Assembly (NCBI GenBank): GCA_003663535.1
Contig: QMUE01000056.1
Location: forward strand, 1 to 7,289
DNA: 7,289 nt
DNA from: Thermococci archaeon
GTDB taxonomy: Archaea > Methanobacteriota_B > Thermococci > Thermococcales > Thermococcaceae
Reading direction: 5' to 3'
Shown here: piece by piece, positions 1-5,629 of the stretch
Numbering within the stretch: position 1 is the stretch's first letter
How the letters are laid out: each line of letters opens with the position of its first letter
Position numbers and translations under genes: made by a program
Notes under the pieces: model-generated
The model's input: only the letters and a program-made list of their open reading frames with translations
What the model was told of the DNA's origin: nothing
Database searches by the model: none

Positions 1-1209
1 GATCTTCTCCTTTCCGGGTGGAACCATTGCCAGAGTGAGCTGACCGCCGAAGACCTCGTAGAATAGATGAACCTCATGTCCCCTCATGGCCGCAACCCTT
101 GCGGCCTCAAGACCCGCCGGGCCCGCTCCAATTATTGCCACGACGCGTTTTCTCGGAGTCTTTGGGACTTCCTCCTCGTTCCCGACGTTGGCGTTGACAC
201 CGCATCTTATCGGCCCCTTTTCGTCGTGGACTGCCTTGATGCACTCACTGCATCCTATGCAACGCCTTATCAGATGCTCCTTTCCCTCCGCAACCTTTCT
301 CACCCAGTCGGAATCCGCTATCAGGGGTCTTCCGAGGATGACGAGGTCTGCCTGGGTCTCAAGGACTTTCTCCGCGACCGCCGGTTCTCTTATCATGCCC
401 ACTGCCGCCACCGGAACGGGCAGAGGTCTTATCCTTTCGGCCAGGTAAGCACGCCAGGCCTGGGGATAGTGCATCGGTTCGAGACGCTTCTCCTTCGGCC
501 CGAGGCCTACATCCGCCTGTATCATGTCGTAACCTGTCCTGGCCAGAGTTAGGGCTATCTTCCGTCCGGTCCTCAGGGTTATGCCCCCCTCAAGGAAGTC
601 ATCCACGGCCAGCCTTATCGTTACCGGAAAATCCCAACCACATTTCTCTGCTATGCGCTTCCTCACCTCCACCGCGAATCTCGTCGGTTCACCCCACTTG
701 TCGTCGCGATGGTTGGTTAGGGGGGAGAGGAACTGGTTAATGAGCAGTCCGTGGGCACCTTGTACCTCAACCATGTCGAAGCCCGCATCCATTGCGAGTC
801 TCGCCGAATATGCGAACTTCTCCACCAGCTCCTCTATCTTCTCGGGCGAGAGATAGTCCACACCCATCTTTTTCCATCCCTCATGGGCGAGCTCGACTGA
901 GAGTTTAACTCTCTCATACTTGTGGACTTCGGAGGTCAGCAATTCCCAGTCCTTGAGGACGGCTTTTGAGTCGATCCTTGGCTGGAATGGCATGTGTTTT
1001 CCTTCGGGGAAATCTATGGATGTGTTCTCCACTATTATCAGGCCGACACCACCCCTTGCACGTCTCTCGTAGTGTCTGACGAACCTCTCCGTCAGCCTCC
1101 CGTTCTCTAGGGCAAAGTTCGTCGATATCGGCGGGAACACCACCCTGTTCATAAGCTCAACGTTGCCTATGTTTATCGGCTCAAATAGTTTAGGGTAGCC
1201 TTTTTTCAT
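1..1209 (-). CDS. NADH:flavin oxidoreductase / 2,4-dienoyl-CoA reductase-like enzyme (C-terminus outside window)
   Basis: 403 codons run from ATG at 1209 to the left edge; the C-terminal part of the nucleotide-binding region is missing. The N-terminal half is an old-yellow-enzyme FMN barrel (NRVVFPP at residues 21-27, RARGGVGLIIVE at 50-61, AHGLLINQFLSPLTN at 152-166). Then come four cysteines (C317, C320, C323, C336), expected to bind a [4Fe-4S] cluster, and a dinucleotide fold starting at GAGPAG (361-366). Family members pass electrons from NAD(P)H through FAD and Fe-S to FMN and reduce enones, enoyl-CoA or oxygen. Oddities: the usual active-site Tyr after HG is Leu155; the first position of the HxxH motif is Gln150; the second and third cysteines are separated by two residues, where I recall three as usual; and the segment between AHEG (108-111) and the helix before QGAHG is short. 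The start is supported by AGGTGA at 1216-1221. The family is clear, the substrate is not. Confidence 0.9.
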   Translation of the reverse strand, partial: MKKGYPKLFEPINIGNVELMNRVVFPPISTNFALENGRLTERFVRHYERRARGGVGLIIVENTSIDFPEGKHMPFQPRIDSKAVLKDWELLTSEVHKYERVKLSVELAHEGWKKMGVDYLSPEKIEELVEKFAYSARLAMDAGFDMVEVQGAHGLLINQFLSPLTNHRDDKWGEPTRFAVEVRKRIAEKCGWDFPVTIRLAVDDFLEGGITLRTGRKIALTLARTGYDMIQADVGLGPKEKRLEPMHYPQAWRAYLAERIRPLPVPVAAVGMIREPAVAEKVLETQADLVILGRPLIADSDWVRKVAEGKEHLIRRCIGCSECIKAVHDEKGPIRCGVNANVGNEEEVPKTPRKRVVAIIGAGPAGLEAARVAAMRGHEVHLFYEVFGGQLTLAMVPPGKEKI

Positions 1210-1210
1210 T

Positions 1211-1250
1211 AGGCTCACCTAAAATAGTGTTTCGATATCCCTTATAAAAC
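1211..1250 (-). promoter_or_regulatory. TATA box and RBS of the flavin oxidoreductase gene
   Basis: On the minus strand GTTTTATAAG (1241-1250) is a good archaeal TATA box, centred about 36 nt before the ATG at 1209. A start of transcription about 25 nt downstream would give a leader of roughly ten bases containing the ribosome binding site AGGTGA (1216-1221). Confidence 0.7.
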
Positions 1251-1276
1251 TTGGTTCGATTGATGTATATCCCATA

Positions 1277-1289
1277 TGAAAAATTTTCA
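1277..1289. repeat. 13-bp palindrome in the divergent intergenic region
   Basis: TGAAAAATTTTCA is a perfect inverted repeat around a central A, about 30 bp upstream of the TATA box of the minus-strand oxidoreductase and in the 167-bp gap before the plus-strand gene. It could be an operator, but it is AT-rich and short enough to occur by chance. I see no strong TATA box for the plus-strand gene; GGTTATTAC near 1339-1347 is a weak candidate. Confidence 0.3.
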
Positions 1290-1376
1290 ATAGGACTCAT
1301 GTCCCCCGCGTATCCATATCAGGCGAACTAAAGGTAAAGGTTATTACGTACGTGGACGAGTTAAGGGGGTGATGCC

Positions 1377-1848
1377 ATGACCGCTCCATTTCCCCCAATA
1401 CGGGGGGGGGCCTCGGGTTGCGTATAGGCCTCTAAAACCTGAAGACGGCAAAAAAGCGGTGGAACTCGTCAGGGAAGCACTTCTCTTTTTTCGAGCTGGA
1501 GAACCAATAATTCACCCCGACCACGTTGATGTTCCGGTCTTCTACCTGAATTTCGCCATAGACAGGGTTCACTACGACGAGAAGGCCAAGGTGCCCCGCC
1601 CGAAAGGTGTACCATCCCACGGATCGACGGCTGTAAACCCCAGAGAAGCGCGTGAGGTTATTGAACGTGTACTCAAGGAGGCGAGGGTTCTCGATGCGGT
1701 TGAGTTTAGGGAGCCTGAGGACTGCTGGGTCGTCCCGGTTGCATGGAAAAGCTTTATAATCCTCCATGTACGCGTTTCCCGCGAAGGGGAGGAGCTCATC
1801 CCGGGCTACGACCTGACGGAGGGGGTAAGGCGCTACGGGATGCTTTAA
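1377..1848 (+). pseudogene. Conserved-looking protein of unknown function, frameshifted at a G9 run
   Basis: ATG at 1377 has a strong ribosome binding site (GGGGGTGAT, 1365-1373), but its frame stops at 1425. The downstream frame (a GTG at 1459, stop at 1848) reads as protein well upstream of that GTG, back through RPLKPEDGKKAVELVRE to the run of nine G at 1402-1410. With one G fewer, the two pieces join into one protein of about 156 residues starting MTAPFPPIRGGPRVAYRP. I do not recognise the family; it is soluble, mixed alpha/beta and charged, with no transmembrane segment. A minus-strand reading frame over the same bases (1432-1857) has no ribosome binding site and looks less protein-like. 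The cause may be a sequencing error, a real mutation, or slippage at the G run. Its end abuts the broken permease gene. Confidence 0.6.
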
Positions 1849-1849
1849 A

Positions 1850-2709
1850 AATTTCATCCGGCGTGAGTGGTTCCTAACAGTTCTCCTTCTGCTTTACCTA
1901 GCTCTGACTGTACTCGATTCAAGCCCTCTCCTACAGAACCCCGAAACTTATAGACTGGGAGAGTCTTTTAGTCATAACGGCACTTATAATGGCTTCCAAG
2001 GGGCTTGAACTGTTAGGTCTCTTCTCAAAGCTCGCTCCCCGCCTGATACAAGCCGCCAACCACTCGGAAAGGCGTCTTATGCTGCTCTTCATCTTGGTGA
2101 TCTCGCTTTCCTCCGTTTCCCTTCGTGTCTCTCTGCCTCCTTATCCTTTTTGCATTTACCCTCACCATCAAAAACCGGGAGCTCTCGGTTGAAAGGATTC
2201 CTCCAGTTGCCCTTAGAAAGACTCTCCTCGTGGTTTCCCTCGTCTCTCTGGTCACGGATATACTCCTGGCTGAAATAGGGAGGGCCTCACTTGCCTTCAT
2301 CTTCACGCTCTTCGCTTTTTTGCTGCTGGGTAGGGAAGTGCTTAAGGGTTTTGACTGGGTGCTGGTTTTGACCTTTGCTTTTATATTCATTGATTTCAGC
2401 GAGCTCGCTTTTCTGTTAAAAAACGCCGGTCTGAGATTTCCAGCGGGAGGCGTTGGGCTCTTCTTTGTCTCCGCTGCCCTGAGCCAGCTGTTCAGCAACG
2501 TCTCGGCAACCGTCCTCCTTTTGGTCGGCAAACTGGAGTGGTTTCCGCTTTCTCTTGGGGTCAACATAGAGGGGAGCGGCATCGTCGTGGGCTCTCTGGC
2601 CAACCTCATAGCCCTCAGGATAGCAAGGGTTGGGGTGGGGCACTTCCACCGCCATTCCGTTCCCTACTTTCTCGTGGTCCTTTTGCTCTCCGCGCTCCTC
2701 ATCTTGTAG
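1850..2709 (+). pseudogene. YbiR-like anion transporter remnant (SLC13/ion transporter superfamily), internally deleted and frameshifted
   Basis: Three consecutive pieces in three frames make one broken membrane protein. Piece 1 (about 1850-1955) reads NFIRREWFLTVLLLLYLAL. Piece 2 (about 1950-2117) contains IDWESLLVITALIMASKGLE and ends at VISLSSV. Piece 3 (about 2118-2709) is hydrophobic throughout and contains SQLFSNVSATVLLL and GSLANLIALRIAR. These match, in order, recalled segments of E. coli YbiR (about 370 residues). Roughly 290 codons remain. The missing part falls at the piece 2/piece 3 junction and should hold the family's NDxA and TPIGNPQN motifs, so transport is very unlikely. Piece 3 could start at GTG 2125, but that would give only half a transporter. 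The first frameshift lies at the start of the gene, so the original start codon is uncertain. Confidence 0.75.
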
Positions 2710-2759
2710 CACGTGATTCCTCCGAGCTTCATACGGCGGTTCTTCACTCGCTCCCAAAG

Positions 2760-2802
2760 GGTTTTTAACCTATGAACTTTAGTTCATTCAGGTGCTGGAG
2801 AT
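2760..2802 (+). promoter_or_regulatory. Promoter and 16-bp palindromic operator of the ABC exporter operon
   Basis: GGTTTTTAACC (2760-2770) contains the probable TATA element and is itself an inverted repeat. Directly after it, ATGAACT-TT-AGTTCAT (2772-2787) is a perfect 16-bp palindrome. With the TATA centre near 2765, transcription should start near 2790, so the palindrome sits where a bound dimer would block polymerase. GGTGCTGGAG (2791-2800) follows as a ribosome binding region before ATG 2803. This is the layout expected of a local, probably drug- or ligand-responsive repressor; no regulator gene is seen in the window. Confidence 0.65.
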
Positions 2803-3729
2803 ATGAGAACCATAGAAGTCGTTGACCTTACCAAGTACTACGGTTCATTCCTCGCGGTTAACGGCGTGAGCTTTGAGGTTAAGAAGGGTGAGATATTCGG
2901 GTTTCTCGGCCCAAACGGTGCGGGAAAAACAACTACTGTCAGAACGATTACCGGCGTTTTAAGGCCAAGCTCCGGAGAGATAAGGGTTCTCAGCTACAAC
3001 ATACTCGACGAGAGGGAAAAGATAAAGGCGAGGGAAAGGATGGGCATAGTTCCAGAGATGGCAAACCCTTACGTGGATTTAACGGCGATGCAGAACCTCA
3101 AGCTCATGGGCGAGCTCTACGGAATGGAACGGAGGGGGATAGAGAAGCGCTCAATTGAACTCCTCAAGCTATTTGACCTCTACGAGAAGAGGAACGTGAA
3201 GGTGAGAGCTTTTTCGAAGGGCATGAGGCAGCGCCTTATTCTCGCCATGGCCATGATAAGCGATCCCGAGCTTTTAATCCTCGATGAACCGACGAGCGGT
3301 CTCGACGTCATAAGCGCCCGGTTGATAAAGGACGTCATCCGGGAGGAGAAGAGGAAGGGAAAGACAATATTCATGACAACTCACAATATGGTTGATGCAA
3401 ACGAGCTGTGCGAGAGGATTGGAATCATAAGGGAGGGAAGGCTCATAGCTATTGACACGCCCGAGAAGCTCAAGCAACTGGTTAAGGGCAGCGTTTCTGT
3501 GGAGGTTAGCTTCGAGCCGATGAAACTTGAGCCCTCCAGCCTTTCTTCGGCGATTAGAGTTGAGCTGACGGGAGATAAGGCGAGGATTTTCACGAACGAT
3601 CCGGATGCAACGATCAGGGAGCTCGTGCACTACGCCGAGAGCAATAACCTGCGGATAGTGAGCCTGAGAACTCTATCTCCCTCGCTGGAGGATGTCTTTA
3701 TCAAGCTGGTGGGTGACGGGAATGATTGA
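2803..3729 (+). CDS. ABC transporter ATP-binding protein (DrrA/CcmA-type exporter ATPase)
   Basis: 308 residues, complete. This is the cytoplasmic ATPase that powers the permease encoded next. Walker A is GPNGAGKT (36-43), the signature FSKGM (137-141), Walker B LLILDEP (157-163), the D-loop SGLD (165-168) and the switch His is H194 in TTH. The position after GIVP, usually Gln (Q-loop), is Glu85. After residue 225 there is a C-terminal extension of about 80 residues, common in the drug/ABC-2 exporter ATPases (DrrA-like). The start is supported by the ribosome binding region and by KYYG and NGVSFEVKKGE beginning at the usual distance. It overlaps the permease gene by 8 bp (ATGATTGA), so the two should be translationally coupled. 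The substrate cannot be told. Confidence 0.93.
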   Translation: MRTIEVVDLTKYYGSFLAVNGVSFEVKKGEIFGFLGPNGAGKTTTVRTITGVLRPSSGEIRVLSYNILDEREKIKARERMGIVPEMANPYVDLTAMQNLKLMGELYGMERRGIEKRSIELLKLFDLYEKRNVKVRAFSKGMRQRLILAMAMISDPELLILDEPTSGLDVISARLIKDVIREEKRKGKTIFMTTHNMVDANELCERIGIIREGRLIAIDTPEKLKQLVKGSVSVEVSFEPMKLEPSSLSSAIRVELTGDKARIFTNDPDATIRELVHYAESNNLRIVSLRTLSPSLEDVFIKLVGDGND

Positions 3730-4462
3730 AATGCTCAAGCGCTCCTTTGCCATAGCGAAGAAGGACATGCATATCTTCTACCTCAAGGGGCCGGTAGTAA
3801 TAATGGGTCTCATATTCCCCTTTTTCCTGTTCTTGGCTTTCATGATAGGGCGGAACCTCTCGGGAGGGCATCTCTTCGTTGGTCTAACGGCCATGACGGC
3901 CTTTTTCACCTCGACGGCGGTCGGTCCCACGATAATCCCATGGGAGTGCAGGGGAAGGACCTTCGAGAGGCTTATAACCTCTCCCGTTTCGCTGACCACG
4001 GTGCTCCTCGGCGACCTCCAGGCTTCCCTCTACTTCGGGCTGGCGATAACATTCACCATAGCCGTTCCTGCAATGCTCTACCTCTCAATTCATCCCTCAA
4101 TAGTTGTTTTTCTTCTCTCCACCATCTTGGCGGTTGGCTGCTTCTCCGCCATGACGGTACTGATGTCCTCTTATCCTCCCACGGACATTCCAGCCGACGT
4201 CATGATGCTGTCCTCGCTCGTTAAGTTCTCGCTCCTCTTCATCAGTGGCATTTTCGTACCCATTGAAAATCTACCCGCCTACGGCAGGTGGATTTCCTTC
4301 ATCTCGCCGCTTACTTACTACGTTGACGCCCTGAGGCACTCTCTTGGCGGGGGGTACCTGCCGGTGTGGCTCGATCTGGGGATGCTTATAATCTTTGCAC
4401 TCGCCTTCTTCCTGACCGGCTCGTGGGTGCACAGGAGGGTGCTTGAGCGAAGGTTCACATGA
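3722..4462 (+). CDS. ABC-2 type transporter permease
   Basis: 246 residues with about six membrane segments (roughly 24-42, 52-72, 100-122, 126-147, 160-180 and 217-235). The coupling loop reads TFERLITSPVS (80-90), the usual motif of ABC-2 exporters (drug, polysaccharide or lipid export), and PLTYYVDALR (196-205) is the typical region before the last helix. I chose ATG 3722 over the upstream in-frame ATG 3692 because GGGTGA (3711-3716) is correctly spaced and the protein then begins with the expected short helix before the first membrane segment. It forms the membrane half of the exporter with the preceding ATPase. It is complete, ending at TGA 4460-4462. The next 500 bases hold only remnants, so the operon probably ends here. 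Confidence 0.93.
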   Translation: MIEMLKRSFAIAKKDMHIFYLKGPVVIMGLIFPFFLFLAFMIGRNLSGGHLFVGLTAMTAFFTSTAVGPTIIPWECRGRTFERLITSPVSLTTVLLGDLQASLYFGLAITFTIAVPAMLYLSIHPSIVVFLLSTILAVGCFSAMTVLMSSYPPTDIPADVMMLSSLVKFSLLFISGIFVPIENLPAYGRWISFISPLTYYVDALRHSLGGGYLPVWLDLGMLIIFALAFFLTGSWVHRRVLERRFT

Positions 4463-4559
4463 TGTCTGCGAAGAGATGAATAGAAGGTTGAGACCAGAAA
4501 AGGACAAAACACTGAAAAAGACAAGCAAAGATGGGTTGTCTAAAACAGAGAAATGAGGT

Positions 4560-4823
4560 TATCCTGCGTTCGAGGTTTTCACCTTTCTCCTCATCTCTCA
4601 CGATCTCCCCCTCAAAGGTTAATCCGTTAAGGCAAGGCGTTACCGCTGGACTTTCTAACTACCTCCACTTCTCCCTTTATCTTCTCCGCTTTCACCATGT
4701 TGAGACTGTCCCGTACTTCTCGGCAAGCTCCTTGACGCGGAGTATCTTTTTCTCGGGCTCCTCCGTCATGATTATGAAGTCGCCGGTAATAACGCCGATA
4801 CACTGCCCGAAGGGAAAAGCCAT
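4560..4823 (-). pseudogene. Frameshifted remnant of an unrecognised minus-strand gene
   Basis: From ATG 4823 the minus strand reads MAFPFGQCIGVITGDFIIMT, then EEPEKKILRVKELAEKYG. It shifts frame near 4701-4712 (one base lost after TACGGG) and continues DSLNMVKAEKIKGEVEVVRK. It is broken again near 4620-4635, where a third frame reads TFEGEIVRDEEKGENLERRI. The charge pattern, Glu/Lys richness and third-position G/C are those of a real thermophile protein, so I take it as one decayed gene of about 85-90 residues. I do not recognise the family. The start lacks a ribosome binding site, so the N-terminus may have been replaced during rearrangement. Confidence 0.45.
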
Positions 4824-4911
4824 ACTTGAAGCAGGGGAGGTTAGAATAGTGAAAGTAGAAGCGAGAAGGAAAGTAGAGGAAGTCCTCAGGAGTCTCCAAA
4901 GTAGCTTATAG
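4808..4911 (+). other. Short coding-like tail next to an IS200/IS605 right end
   Basis: The plus strand reads GKAILEAGEVRIVKVEARRK followed by VEEVLRSLQSSL and a TAG at 4909-4911. It looks like the C-terminal amphipathic helix of a protein, but no convincing N-terminal part precedes it, and it overlaps the start of the minus-strand remnant. A GTG at 4849 follows GGGGAGG (4834-4840) and could encode a 20-residue peptide. It may be the tail of a gene carried in by, or fused to, the element end that begins at once downstream. It could also be chance. Confidence 0.25.
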
Positions 4912-4956
4912 TTCCCCTCGTGAAAGCCTCGCCCTTCAGGACGGGAAGGAGGTCAG
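4912..4956 (+). mobile_element. IS200/IS605-type right end (remnant)
   Basis: CTCGCCC-TTCA-GGACGGG (4928-4945) forms a hairpin with one mismatch and one G-T pair, followed by AAGGAGGTCAG. This is the layout of right ends of archaeal IS200/IS605 elements (GCCCCGCCC hairpin, then GGAGGTCAG-like tail), and it resembles the end of the element at 5401-5629. The end lies exactly where the HdrA-like gene stops being homologous (codon 72). No matching left end or transposase gene is found to the left, so this is a relic or a rearrangement product. Confidence 0.6.
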
Positions 4957-5172
4957 TGGATCGCAGCCAGCCACAGAGAGCTTCTCTATATCATTTCCAT
5001 TTTTTAATAAAGCTCTCCAGAAGTTGTCGCCATCAGTGGCACAGAGCTGTGGGTGTAGTGCTACAAAGTCGACTTTTTTCTCTCTTCTAAAGTGATTCAA
5101 GATTTCAAAAACGTTCATTTTTTGAAAAGAAGGACAGGTTCCTTGGCAAACACATAAGATTAGACCTTTCAT
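4957..5172 (-). pseudogene. HdrA-like Fe-S/flavin protein, N-terminal fragment cut by an IS605-type end
   Basis: 72 native codons from ATG 5172, then six codons read from the mobile-element end before a stop at 4936. The fragment has CVCQGTC (residues 7-13), PQLCATDGDN (41-50) and VAGCDP (67-72), matching in order the N-terminal cysteine domain of heterodisulfide reductase subunit A-like proteins, where the pattern is C-x-C, then LCSxxG, then AACSP. Such proteins pass electrons between ferredoxin, flavin and thiol/disulfide partners. Of the three upstream ATG codons, 5172 is preferred because GGTGAT (minus strand, 5177-5182) is correctly spaced only for it. The rest of the gene is not in the window, so the protein should be non-functional. 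It is in the same orientation as the DGC gene behind it and has its own promoter and SurR-like site. Confidence 0.7.
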
Positions 5173-5202
5173 TGGCATCACCATAATGCATGAGTTTTAA
5201 TT

Positions 5203-5212
5203 CACTTAAAAA
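5203..5212 (-). promoter_or_regulatory. TATA box of the HdrA-like gene
   Basis: TTTTTAAGTG on the minus strand, centred about 36 nt before ATG 5172. The predicted leader is about ten bases and contains the GGTGAT ribosome binding site. The SurR-like site lies about 20 bp further upstream. Confidence 0.55.
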
Positions 5213-5229
5213 TATTTTCAAATGTAAAG

Positions 5230-5246
5230 GTTCTCAACTTATGGTT
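5230..5246 (+). promoter_or_regulatory. SurR-like site (GTTn3AACn5GTT) upstream of the HdrA-like gene
   Basis: GTT-CTC-AAC-TTATG-GTT matches all nine fixed positions of the extended SurR motif known from Pyrococcus furiosus. It overlaps the stop codon of the DGC gene (5239-5241) and lies upstream of the TATA box of the HdrA-like gene. Upstream positions are where SurR is expected to activate; sites over or after the TATA box usually repress. Confidence 0.6.
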
Positions 5247-5400
5247 TAACATTGAGCTTCATTCCCACTTCCTCAGCGATTTGAAGAGCAACTTTGAGAA
5301 CCTCTTCATCGCTTATGTTAAGGGTGGGTTGCTTGGCAATTCCAAAATCTGTAACGGTGAAACTGTGATCAATCTTTATCTCCCTGTTGCTTGCAAGAGT

Positions 5401-5629
5401 CCTTCCGAAAGGGTGGGTAAGGTTTAAATACTCTGGGGATGCAGAATATAATGACCTCGTAACAGCCGTAAGGCTGGACGGCCCGTAAGGGTTGGTATAA
5501 AGTAGCCCCTGATTCCGGAAGGATAGGGGGTAGTGGTCGTGTGAACCGGCCTGTGAGAGTGAGGCTACCGGTAACGGGATGCTGAATGAACTCTCACAAA
5601 GCCCCGCCCGTAAGGCCGGGGTAGTTCAC
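5401..5629 (+). mobile_element. Non-autonomous IS200/IS605-type element (MITE-like) inserted in the DGC gene
   Basis: The left end starts CCTTCCGAAAGG (5401-5412), which can fold on itself. The right end is the hairpin at 5602-5621 followed by TAGTTCAC. There is no transposase gene. The limits come from the host gene: left flank GCAAGAGT and right flank ACCCGCC join in frame without a target duplication, as expected of IS200/IS605 single-strand transposition. The limits could slide by one or two bases. A TATA-like TTTAAATA (5423-5430) precedes the structured segment. The bases before the right hairpin (ACCGGTAACGGGATGCTGAATGA region, 5568-5589) resemble, from memory, the 3' end of archaeal tnpB genes, so the element may be a tnpB derivative with its coding part deleted. 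Confidence 0.75.
5452..5629 (+). ncRNA. Predicted structured RNA of the element (omega-RNA-like)
   Basis: A TATA box at 5423-5430 predicts a transcript start near 5452. The following hairpins were read by eye. CAGCC-GTAA-GGCTG spans 5463-5476. GGCCC-GTAA-GGGTT spans 5480-5493. A longer stem, 5506-5510 with 5525-5529, encloses TCC-GGAA-GGA (5514-5523). ACCG/GCCT at 5545-5552 pairs with AGGC (5562-5565) and CGGT (5569-5572). Last is CCCCG/CGGGG at 5602-5621. The first three loops are GNRA tetraloops. TGTGAGAGT (5552-5560), in the loop of the fourth stem, is perfectly complementary to ACTCTCACA (5590-5598), giving a pseudoknot just before the right-end hairpin. TnpB guide (omega) RNAs overlap the right end of IS605 elements and contain a pseudoknot. 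Expression and function are inferred. Confidence 0.5.

Noticed and set aside
67..856. Plus-strand open frames over the flavin oxidoreductase
   Set aside because: They are shadows of the minus-strand gene, whose family motifs are clear and continuous.
1247..1258. AACTTGGTT near the oxidoreductase promoter as a SurR site
   Set aside because: The half-sites are in the wrong order (AACn3GTT, not GTTn3AAC) and there is no third half-site.
1432..1857. Minus-strand open frame of 141 codons
   Set aside because: It lies antisense to the 1459-1848 frame, has no ribosome binding site, and its composition is that of a shadow; the plus-strand protein reads much better.
1870..1885. GTTCCTAACAGTTCTCC as a SurR site
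   Set aside because: It has GTTn3AAC but lacks GTT at the right distance, and it lies inside the permease remnant.
4476..4556. Small plus-strand open frame of 26 codons after the ABC operon
   Set aside because: Weak ribosome binding site, low-complexity Lys/Arg-rich peptide, no recognisable family; likely chance.
4531..4911. Plus-strand open frame of 126 codons
   Set aside because: Most of it is antisense to the decayed minus-strand gene and Ser/Pro/Arg-rich like a shadow; only its last 30 or so residues look coding, and these are listed separately.
5452..5600. H/ACA or C/D guide RNA as the identity of the structured segment
   Set aside because: I see no C/D box pair and no ACA after a stem; location inside an IS605-type element with its right-end hairpin explains it better.
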